DNA of 64,000 nt from Allolobophora icterica (Eukaryota > Annelida > Clitellata > Crassiclitellata > Lumbricidae): assembly GCA_963556255.1 (NCBI GenBank), contig OY744606.1:3068692-3132691 (forward strand). Direction: 5' to 3'. Each line of letters opens with the position of its first letter. Positions within the stretch are counted from its first letter, which is position 1. Both the position numbers and the translations under genes were made by a program. Shown here one piece after another: positions 11,432-31,400 of this stretch. The notes under the pieces are model-generated. The model ran no database searches and had not been told where the DNA came from. It saw only the letters and a list, made by a program, of their open reading frames with translations.

Positions 11432-11745
11432 GAAGAAGAGCAGTCCCTTAAACTAGCTCTGAGCAGCCATGAGTTTGAATTGTTAGCGACTTCAATTTCT
11501 TAGCCTCGGCATGCGTGGGCAGGTGGAAAGTCCTCTCTGTCACAGTCTGATCATCTGACTGACAGTGTACAGTCCGTGTGCTCGTTATAGCTGACTTGGC
11601 TGTGGGGCGCAGGCAGCGAGGAGGTGGATGTCCACCTGCCCGTCAATGTATGTCGAGGAGTAAGAAAAATGAAGTCCCTAACACTTCGTACCAATAGCTG
11701 CCAGTCTGGTCCGGCTAGCTTAAGGAACTGCTCTTCTACTACTTC
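11432..11745. mobile_element. Two SINE family 1 pieces in inverted arrangement
   Basis: 11432-11590 matches the family 1 tail and body in minus orientation (GAAGAGCAGTCCCTTAA ... TAGCTGACTTGGCTG). 11640-11745 matches the tail again in plus orientation (AATGAAGTCCCTAACACTTC ... AAGGAACTGCTCTTC). Together they could fold back on each other. Confidence 0.65.
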
Positions 11746-12034
11746 GTTGATATAGAAAATGAAGCACCTACGTGATGGCTAGAATACTTTTATTGGGAGA
11801 GAAGGAGAGGCTGTGTTCCTCGTCAAGGTTGGAAATTGCTGATGATACAGCAGTTTCTACTTGATGGGTTGGACCAAGTGCAGCTGTAAAGAGGGTTTGG
11901 CGCCATATCAGTTCACACTACAGAACCAATATTATTATATATCTCACTGCAAAAATTCTATTCATACGCGTAATCTAATGACTTCTGTAGCACCTTTGTC
12001 ATAATGCACAATGCATCAATTGACGGTCAAGCCA

Positions 12035-12352
12035 AGCAAATATACTAATGTACTATGAAGATATACTAATGTACTAAGAAGGTATACTAATGTCCTACAA
12101 AGATATACTAAAGTAGTAAGAAGATATACTAATGTACTAAGCAGATGTACGTACTATTGTACTACATGTATGAAGATATACTAATGTACTAAGAAGATGT
12201 AATAATGTCCTACGAAGATATACTAAAGTAGTAAGAAGATATACTAATGTACTAAGCAGATGTACGTACTATTGTACTACATGTATGAAGATATACTAAT
12301 GTACTAAGAAGATGTAATAATGTAATACGAAGATAGACTAATGTACTAAGAA
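12035..12352. repeat. Minisatellite of TACTAATGTACTAAGAAGATA units
   Basis: About 21-bp units of AAGATATACTAATGTACTAAG, with a higher-order block (CAGATGTACGTACTATTGTAC) that occurs twice. No coding content. Confidence 0.8.
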
Positions 12353-13610
12353 ATAGTCTGTTAGAGCTGGGACTAATATCACCATATTAGTCCCAGGTTA
12401 GAGAGAGGCCCAGTTGAAATTCGATACAAAACCGAAACAGCAGAACACCAAACACTGAACATGTACAAGTTTTCTCATCTTTTTTGCAAAAATAATCGTT
12501 ACATCGAATAATCATGTGAACCCTCATGTCCAACAAGACGAGGAAAGCAGAAAACAGGTAACTGAGGGAAATCAAGAAATTATTAAACTAAACACACAAC
12601 GTATGACTGCTCAGCTCTCTCCACACGCACAATATCATTATTCATTCAATGGTAGTGCTATATAAAGCACGGGCTGTTAATCTGAAACTTCTACAAAGGA
12701 CAACGATAATCTAGACTGAAGACTTGAACCAGTTATTCTAAACACTTTCAGTAAATCTAAACGAAGATCCATCTTCTGATTAATTCCTTTGCAGAAGATC
12801 AAGACTGATCTTAACTCCATCACTACCACTATTGCCAGTCCCAGACCTGGAGAAAGGAGGAGGGCGACGTCAATGACCCTTGTAACCATAAGATGTCGTT
12901 AAACACTGGAACTGCTAAGACTGATCTTCGCGTTAATCCTTTGGAGAAGACCAAGACCATCTTCGGATCAATCCTTAGCAGAAGACCAAGACCCACTTTC
13001 TGATGAATTGTGATCAACTATCTTTGCTGTCCTTCCTGCAGCCATTCTGCCAAGGTCTTTGAACAACAGCTGCATAAATTTGTAAGGGAAAACGTTCAAA
13101 AGTCCCTCAAGTTGCACGCCTCATCTGCTGCCAGTGAGGAGGTAGTAAAGGTAACAGTGAAGGTAATAGTAAACCTAATCTATGCCTCTTTAGAAATCAA
13201 TCATTGTCCTGGGCTTGATTTCATTGAGGCTCAAACATAACAAATGCAGTCAACAGACACTACCTAGACCTGGACACTGAAAATATAAATTTCCAATGGC
13301 CGTTCCCTTGCAGAAATTGGTATTCGCAACCAAATCAGCTAGGAGGTAGACTCGGTCATTGTGGCAGTTTTTCTACAAACCCTGTCTTAGGAATGGCTCC
13401 AAGGGAATAATTTCGTTTCTCAGTGCCTACGATAATCCTAGAAATAGTTACAGGGATTGCAGAATGGAATTCTTCAATAATTTCCAAAACCTCTTAAAAA
13501 GGTGAGCAGAGACAAAGAATTAAGAGGTTCTAGTCAGTCTAGTTCTATAACACGCATTTCCTAATCTCGGAGGAGTGTCCCAAATGGGAAGCCCATTTCA
13601 TACAACTAAA
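12353..13610. other. Intergenic DNA between ZW10 and CTDSP
   Basis: No gene recognised. The sequence has repeated motifs of about 50-70 bp of the type AGAAGACCAAGAC...ATCTTC (about 12770-13005). The word CCAGTCCCAGACCTGGAGAAAGG at 12835 recurs in diverged form at about 16408. Confidence 0.4.
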
Positions 13611-13867
13611 CAGGGCATATTTTAACTGTATAACTAGTGGGACAAATGTCCCAGTAGTGTTAGGATTTGTCCCAGTAGTCAGGGCGATTTGTCCCAGGCA
13701 ATGCATGTATAAAGTGTAACTAGTGGGACAAAAAAAAAAAAAAGGTCATCAACTTTTTTTGGAGATGAATTGGAAGAAAAAGTTTTAAAGTTTGTGGAAA
13801 TTTATTCCTAAAAAAGTTCCATGGCTGATTTTGTCCCAGTAGTCAAAATTCCTTAAAATATGCACTG
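13611..13867 (+). mobile_element. Non-autonomous hAT-like element (257 bp), copy 1
   Basis: The termini are CAGGGCATATTTTAA and TTAAAATATGCACTG. A perfect 8-bp target duplication, CAACTAAA, is at 13603-13610 and 13868-13875. The interior repeats the word GTGGGACAAATGTCCC/TTTGTCCCAGTAGT. A 365-bp copy in inverted orientation lies at 63175-63539. Confidence 0.9.
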
Positions 13868-15838
13868 CAACTAAAGATATCCAGCAGTTGGCCAAGATCT
13901 CTACACGATTGGTCCTCCTGCAAACAAGTTATCACTAAACACCAGCGCGATTCACAGCATACTAGACCAGACAAGGTAAACTGAAAAACAATGACTTAAA
14001 CATGATTCCAATTGCTTCAACCACGACAAGCTTCTCTGCTTCTCATCAAGAAAGAAAATCCCAATTGTCTTAATTAAGACCACTATCTAATGCATATTCC
14101 ATTCGTGCATGCATAGCCTCCACACAAAAACCATGCCACTGGAACTTTCGATCTGAAGAGATTTCACAAGATGCAACAAACCAAGTTCAAAATAATTGTT
14201 AAGGTTCAGAGCAAAAATCTTGTTTGATGAGATATAACCATTTACGACCTTATATCCTTATATCTAGCTCACTATCACTTAAAGTGTCAAGTACCAACTA
14301 CTTGGTAAAATATTCCAAGGTCCCATGCTGTGCCCCATCCGAGTTCAGACGGCCAGGGCAGAGGGTAACTCACAGGTGGATCCAGGAGGCAACTGTGGCC
14401 GTGCCCCACACCCTAAACCCCAATAGAAGGGGCCATGTGAGGTGTGGTTAAGCCACCTGGATCTACCAGTGGCCTAACTACTAGACACTACGTGTCTCAC
14501 ACACTGATGGAAAGGGCCACATCAACATTTTCGTGTAAAAAACTGAAGGTCAAGACCAACTGGGTCACCTAGACACTTGAAAAATAAAGCGTAGTGGAAC
14601 CTTGCAAAGTTCACAGCACACAAAATGTCTGCATGGGATCTGATGTAGCCTGCGTTACCAAAGACATCGTGAAAACAGTCATCGAGGTCCTTTCTATTTC
14701 AGACCGTTTACTCAAACTGTTAACCTGTTTCCAAAGACAAAATGACTGCCTTAACACTTTAACAACGAGCTGCATTAGTTTCCCAGTCGCTTTTAGTAAC
14801 TCTCGTCATTAAAGGATTCAAACTGAACAACAGCGAGATTCAGAAAACACTTAACCACAACAAAGAAATCTTAGCAAGAATTAAACGCACTTCAGATAGC
14901 AAACAGTCTCGCATTTCTGAACCCTTAATATCTGCCGCTAAACAGCAACATTCTTTAAGATCACAGCCTGCCTACAATGTGTAATTGCAATTGTCAATAC
15001 GACAACTTATATAGCATCGTAAGTAGCAAGTACTTCTTGGATGCTTTACACTGTAAACTGTCACCACAAAGTGCTAAGAGTTACATCGCATGCACATTTT
15101 TAACTGATTTTTTAACACGAAGGCTTTTGACCTCCTCAATAGATGCAGGAAGGTGCTACTGTGTCCAGCTACAGGTCCAAAAAATATTTCCGTCAGACAC
15201 AATAAAACAATGAACAGTTAAACAGTGCTACACCAGTCATCATTAAAACAATGATTCCATTAAAGTGCAGATCAATAAGCTATGATTCCTATCTTTTAAT
15301 CAATCAAACACAAACCTTGTTATTGTATCTGGACAATTAGACACTGTCTCTTATGAACACTAAAATTGTAGTGTGGCTTGTCTGTACAGCAGCAAAATGC
15401 CCACTCATAAAGACCATTAAAACTGAAAACGTGCAATATAAAATCCTTGAACCCGAATAAAGCATGAATAATTGAATATGTAAATGCACAAAATAAATAA
15501 AAAAATTATGAATATTCATATTGTAGGTGTATACAGTAGTAGACTAGAATATCAATTAACTTTCACTCTGCTAGAGGAAAACAACTATAAAAATACGCTA
15601 CATGAATAATTATAATCGAGCATTGCACATGATTATTTATGTAAAGTAGTAGCGTTAATATTCACGATTTAAAGATGAATATGCATAATACTAATCTATT
15701 TGTGTGTAATCTTGTTCATCTGAAACCAGAAAGATTCATTGTGCTCAACACAGCAGTGGTGATTTAATGTAATAAAACATTCCTTCACTTAACATGAAGT
15801 CTGTCCCGTAAATGTAAAATACATAAAAGTTTCATACA
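13868..15838. other. Intergenic DNA, probably downstream of the CTDSP gene
   Basis: A+T-rich with no recognised gene. On the minus strand this is the 3' flank of the phosphatase gene, so part may be its 3' UTR. None of the short open frames has family resemblance or convincing splice sites. Confidence 0.4.
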
Positions 15839-16050
15839 TTTGAACATAAATATTCATATAATCAACATAAATATTCATTTATTGAACATCAATATTCATA
15901 TACTGAACATCAATATTCATATATTGAACATTAATATTCATATTGAACATTAATATTCATATATCAAACATCAATATTCATATGTCGAACATCAATATTC
16001 ATATATTGAACAACAATATTCATATACTGAACATTAATATTCATTCACCA
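15839..16050. repeat. 18-bp minisatellite AACATCAATATTCATATA
   Basis: About eleven units of 18 bp (GAACATNAATATTCATATA). Isolated ATGAATATTCA words recur at 16620-16680. Confidence 0.85.
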
Positions 16051-17806
16051 GAGATTCATTATGCCGCTATTTTCCACAGCCACACCAAGAACCACCTCAC
16101 AACCACAGGCACACATCGCGGAGCTCTGTATTCCAGTCTCAAGTCAACCAGGACAGCAATTGTTGCTCTCTTCTAGCCGTGGAGATATGCAGGTGCCATG
16201 CTTCCACACCAACTCAAGCCTGTCGTGCCTTCTCATGTATTGGACCGTCCTCATGGAACAATTTTCCATTTCATTTACGCTCTGTTGCACTCGGCCCTGT
16301 GCAGCAAACATATTCAAACCGTCTTAAAACGAACTTGTTGGAAGCAGTCAGATAGCCATGTTTACAGCACTTTGTATCGGCAAGAACTCTGCCACTACCC
16401 ATAGTGCCAGTCCCTAGCCTGGAAAACGGAGGAGGGTAACATCAACTCGAAATACTACTGCTTTTTGAGGTACTTAAAAGGTGCTATAAGTGACTTGAAA
16501 CAAACATACATGACAAGGTCATGTCATAACGACTTTGTTTTCCACGTATAAGTCCCCAACTGTTATATCAGAATTCATGTTATACTGAAGGATTATAATG
16601 ATTCTCTGGTGTATTCGATCATGAATATTCACAAACCATATGCAAATATTCATGACAATATAAAACATGAATATGCAGTTTGTTTGGTCAATGGACAAAC
16701 AGAAATTTCAAAATACCGGTACTAAATCATCTTGTCTTAACTCCTTCGAAAAGAGATGAACTACACACTGTCAGTTAAGGTTTTCTTAAAATACAGATAG
16801 CGGCAACACTATAATATGGGAACTATGATATTGCATGTTGCAAATTGGGGCTACAGTTACCTGCAAAAACAGGAGCAACTGCAGGTCAAGGAAAGGAAAT
16901 ACGAATTGAGCTGACTGCTTGTGCTAATTCTGTCACAGATCGTGAATAAGAGCGAGTTGTTAGTGTGAGAACAAATTCTCTGCTACAACATTGGCGATTG
17001 AACCAAGTTTCTCTCGACGATTCGAGTAAAATATTTCAAGAAAATAGATAATTTCAGAAACTCTAGTGACAGCCGTAATGGCAAGGGATCATTTTTAGAT
17101 GGTATCGGATCTGTTAACAAGGCATAGGGCAATGACGTCTCCTAACAGCGCTTTGCCTTAACCATTCAGAATGAATTCTAGGTTTATATTGGAGCAATAT
17201 AAGTATTGGTTTTAACTCTGTACGAAAAAAAGACAACCATTTACGATTCAATCAATTCAACCATTGCCAGATCCCCACAAAAAGAATCCCTTTAGACTAA
17301 GCCCAGAGAGTAAGTTACAACAACCTACACTGCATCGGGCTTCTCAGGGGATTAGCTAAAAATGCTGCTTGCAGGACATCGCAGGTCTTATGCACAATCT
17401 GTTTGGTAGCTGCTGAGGTCCCAGACTGGCACGGCTTGCTGGTAAACTAGCCAAGGGGCCACAATTCAGAGACAACGCCACAAAACTGGTGCATCTCCTA
17501 AACGACTAACCACAATAGGCCTTTACGTGAAACACAATTTCTATCGTGAAAACATTCGGCGTCCGAGGCGGAAATTCGTCAAAAAAGTAAAGGCCAATTA
17601 TAATGAGCGGCAGGTTAATGATCGTCGCGACCTCTGACCGACCTACTTCCTGACCGAACAACATGATGACAACACACATGGATATTTCTGGAAAAATGAT
17701 CGCGCCAAAGCCTCGCACCCGGAAGCTTTGCCGTTCTTCCAGTCGTCGCTCAATCGGAGGACGCTCCAACCGAGACAGCAGTCCGCCAAACGCGCACGTC
17801 CGGGTG
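16051..17806. other. 3' flank of the CTDSP gene
   Basis: No exon recognised. It is the downstream side of the minus-strand phosphatase gene. I looked here for an alternative last exon encoding the usual short D-x-V-Y-x-x-L tail of the family and did not find one by eye. Confidence 0.4.
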
Positions 17807-27171
<9,365 letters not shown>

Positions 27172-28054
27172 TCCAGCTCCGGTCACCCGTTTCACGCGAA
27201 TTAATGACTCCCACTTAGACTGTCTTATAACCGCTCGGGCATCGCTGGTCTCAAGCTAAATGAATCACTAACGCCATCAACCACAGAATCCACCAACATG
27301 ACTACACACATCGGTGACGTCACCACTTCTTGTGTATATTTCTGATGATGCTCTCTCGTTAATTAAGCGAGAGGCTGCTGCAGGCGATCTACCTTGAACC
27401 TAGGCCCGTTTTAAGGGGAAACAATTTTCAATTTCCACATCCCGGTGTCCAAATTAAACGATTCGTGCTACTAAACGTCAAGCTCTAGTAAATGCTGAGT
27501 CACCTTTTGACGCCGGTATATGATGGTAATCGTAATCTCGAGATTTCCACAGGCTACAGCGCCCAAAAGAAAGTTACAAGTTGAAGGAACCATCACAGTA
27601 TAATTGTAATTGTTTATACTGTGGAACCATGCAGCCAGTTTAGAAGGCGCAGTGGCGGTTTTACTGGGGGGTTAGGGGACTCTAGCTGGAAAGTTAGCCC
27701 CTCGTTTTTCTTAGCCCCCCCATACACATTTTAGCCCCCCTCAGTTTAACGTTTAATTAGCCATAAACAGGGACGTCATTTCAGCTCTTTTCCAAGGGGC
27801 TCGAGGAACTTCATTTGAGTATTTTTCTGGGGCACTGGCGGCGACCTTGTTTGACAGGTGGGGGAGGAGACACAAAAACTTAACTGATCTGGTCAAAAAG
27901 TGGCGAAAAAATTTATTTTTTAACCTCTTTGGTGTTTCTTCAAAACAAACACAAATATAGCTATACTACTGTAGTGCTGACTTCAAACTCGAAGCGAACA
28001 TATAAATAATTTGTGTAATAAACGCCGGTCTCTTTTAAACACGTACCGGTCTCC

Positions 28055-28100
<46 letters not shown>

Positions 28101-28155
28101 TTTATTTTTATTATTATTTTTATAATTATTATTATTATTATTATTATTATTATTT
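28055..28155. repeat. (ATT)n microsatellite
   Basis: Two ATT runs separated by a short imperfect TTTTTATTTTTATT block, about 100 bp in total, in the divergent intergenic region. Confidence 0.9.
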
Positions 28156-28353
28156 TCCTACTGCCATCGGGAAAAAAACTTGTACAAATGAACGTCGTTT
28201 CTAAGAAGTTGTTCAGTTCTAAACTTCAATTTCTATTATAATTCCTATCCGAGAAACATTGGTTACAGCAAAAGATCTCAGTCAGTAGGCCTAGCTCTCC
28301 TATGCATAGATATTATATCCATGCTCCTATGATCAACATAACCTGGATCTGTT

Positions 28354-28378
28354 CACGGCCTTCTACATGAAGGCCGTG
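28354..28378 (+). promoter_or_regulatory. Perfect hairpin upstream of the U2AF1 start
   Basis: CACGGCCTTC, loop TACAT, GAAGGCCGTG: a 10-bp perfect stem, 97 bases before the U2AF1 ATG. If it is transcribed it would sit in the 5' UTR. A role in translation or in protein binding is only an inference. Confidence 0.5.
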
Positions 28379-28474
28379 GTCTGTTGCCCTGCCTGTCGCT
28401 GTATACAATGTTGTGTGTCACTTTGAAACAGACTATTCCTGGACTTTCTAGAAACGTTCTCTTAATAGTGGAAA

Positions 28475-31400
28475 ATGGCGGACTATCTGGCTGCAATTTT
28501 CGGAACTGAAAAAGACAAGTAAATAATAAACTGTTCATTAAAATTTATGGTTAGGCCTACACTGAGCTTTTCTGAGGACCACGGTTTATAATCTATTTTA
28601 ATTCGCTTTACCTCCCTTAGGATTGCCAACCTTCCCGTTTGCGTCGGGAAGATTTCCCGTTTTCACTTACTGAGTGTTTGTTACATTTGTAATTGAAAAG
28701 ACGCAGTATATTAAAACTTTCAGGAATTTTTAACCTTGTTTGTCATCCTAGTAAAGCTGAATGTTTGTCATTTCCTATCAAAAGGCAAAAGAACCAAAGC
28801 AACTGGCACACGCAGTACTGTAGAAATTTAACGTGAATTCAAATATCGCCAGTATTTACTATACACTATAGTCCGTTTTATCTTGAGGGAGGGACCGAGA
28901 GACGACCTTGCTATCAAAGGGAGTGTCAAGGTAGTGGCCACTTCATATTCTGTGAAAATGAAATCGTCCGGTAGTCACACTGAAATTGGTAAGATCTGAG
29001 TCTGGGTAGTATTGCACTCTCTGACCTCTACCTGGGTTTAAACGGTTTAGCTAGTATAGCGCATAGTGCAGTCTCTCCTGGAATTGGCTTCTCCTGAGGT
29101 AGCAACCTTAATTACCCTCAGGTCTAAACTTTGGTAACTGAAACAATTATTCAGTTTTATTAGGATGATGTTACATGGCATTTTTCATTCTGTTAAAATG
29201 CCATCCAAGCAACCTCTTCTCAATAAGTGAATAAATTTTATTTCGTGTTCTTATTGCTGCAGACTCAAGTATGAAGTGACAAAATGAATACAATACAACT
29301 GTATTTGATATTGCCCTCTTTTCAGAGTTCAAAACTGCACACTTGACCATACGACTGAGCATCGATGGCACTGAGCAAGTGTGAGTGGACTTGCTCAAAG
29401 TCCCTGCACAGTAACTGTCTCAGCGGGGGCTTGAACACATACTCTTCGTTTGCAGGCTCAGTGCTCTATTCGGCTACTAGACCCCAAAACTAAATTATGT
29501 TAATCAATTAGCATACTTGTTGCATATAGTATTTCAGAATTTGAAAGATATTTATAAAAGTACTCGTATAACAGGACGCGGTGGTGTAGCGGTATTCTTT
29601 ACCTTGTAACCAGAGGGTCGCAGGTTGGAATCTACCTCAAGCCACTGCATAACGACCTTGGACAAGTCGCTCACCCACAATTGTCTGTGAGGAAGGCAAC
29701 GGGAAACCACCTCGCTCATCTCATCCCCAGGTGGCATAAAGCTAATGGACCTGCCTTTGGGCAGAGAACTCATCAATATCATCTTCATCATCATCATCAT
29801 AACAAATTACTGTTACAAGAAAGTGAATAACAGAGTCAAATTTCAAACTGTTGTCAGGGTCAACTGTTCGTTTTACTTCAAGATTGGAGCGTGTCGTCAT
29901 GGCGAAAGATGTTCGCGGTTGCACAATAAGCCGACCTTTAGTCAGACGATTCTTCTGCAGAACTTGTACCTAAATCCTCAGAATGTTGCAGCGACATCCG
30001 AAGGCTCTCACAGTAAGTGAGCTGTTAGTCCAGAACAAGTGAGTTTAAACTGTGTACAAGTAAGATAGTGTCAACTTTTGTCCCAAGGTGGATGTTCCCA
30101 GGCTGTGGGAGCTTTCGGTTGATGGGCTCTCAAATTTTGTATAGTTATTAAATACCTAATGACCAAAATAGGGAAACGGTCAGTTTTTAGGTTGACCGAG
30201 AGTCAGGTTATAGGGGCAGTTTTAGTGCCAGGTCGGAATTTGGGGAGTCAAACTCTTGGAGTTAGTAAAAACACACGGTAATTCTGATAACGTGGAAGAA
30301 TAAAATTAGTGACAGACTAAACCTTTTGTTTATGTCATCTTGGAAATAGTTTTCTTGAAAGACCAATTTACAACCAGATGAAAGGTCTTGGTAACACTTT
30401 CTGAGGTGGTTTGCTTGAAAGACCCATTTACAAACGGACAAAAGTAACATTTTCTGAGATGGCTTGCTTGAAAGACCCATTTACAAACGGACAAAAGTAA
30501 CATTTTCTGAGATGGCTTGCTTGAAAGACCCATTTACAAACGGACAAAAGTAACATTTTCTGAGATGGCTTGCTTGAAAGACCCATTTACAAACGGACAA
30601 AAGTAACATTTTCTGAGATGGCTTGCTTGAAAGACCCATTTACAAACGGACAAAAGTAACATTTTCTGAGATGGCTTGCTTGAAAGACCCATTTACAAAT
30701 GGACAAAAGTAACACTTTCTAAGATGGTTTGCTTGAAAGACCCATTTACAAATGGACAAAAGTAACACTTTCTAGGATGGTTTGCTTGAAAGACCCATTT
30801 ACAAACGGACAAAAGGTCTTAGTAACAGTTTCAGAGACGGTTTACCTAAAAGCACCGGGGAGAGAGATGGGAGAAATACAAAACACTTTTACTTCATTTT
30901 GTTGTTTTATGTTGAAGTTCATTTTCACCTGAAGTTTGAAGACGAGGGTTTTGTTGTGAGTGGTTTATTTCTTTCTGGTTTTGTTGCTTTCAACCTGTAT
31001 TAACCCTCTCTGTGGGGGTTAAAAATAGGATTTGGTTCTGCTTTTCTTTATGATTTTGTTGTACTGTTGGGCCTGAGTTAACCCTTTAAAGTGGTTAAAT
31101 GTATGCTTTTGCATATTATTTCATGTTAAATTTGTTTTCTTGGGGTCTGAATGAGGTTTTAAGTTTAGTTTTGTACAGCTGAAGCTCCTTATTATACAGT
31201 TTTCATTAAGATGCAAATTCTGGTATGAAACGTTTGGCAATATATGGATCTGAAATTGAATTCAGGAAATGTGGGTGTGCAATTTATCTGTACTGTAATA
31301 AAATTGGCATTTGAATGATATTTTCTGTAAGCAGGTTTTACTCTATGTAAAATTCCAACTACATTTCTTTCCTAATAATATAATAATATTCCTGTTTATT

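Larger units (their letters stand above)
27172..28474. other. Head-to-head intergenic region between CTDSP and U2AF1
   Basis: The start codons are 1303 bp apart and transcription diverges, so the promoters of both genes should be in here unless 5' UTR introns exist. About 27651-27950 is repeat-derived (CAGTGGCGGTTTTACTGGGG, then GGCGGCGACCTTGTTTGACAGG as in the 1198 family). 28055-28155 is (ATT)n. No TATA box or initiator can be named with confidence. Confidence 0.6.
28519..29857 (+). other. U2AF1 intron 1, with SINEs
   Basis: Contains a TIR-like end at about 28617 (TTAGGATTGCCAACCTTCCC) and the two SINE copies listed at 29265-29475 and 29577-29800. The acceptor GTTGTCAG is at 29850-29857. 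No other gene. Confidence 0.6.

Noticed and set aside
13611..13867. CRISPR-like spaced palindromes (GGGACAAATGTCCC)
   Set aside because: Only a few irregularly spaced words inside a eukaryotic MITE with a perfect 8-bp duplication.
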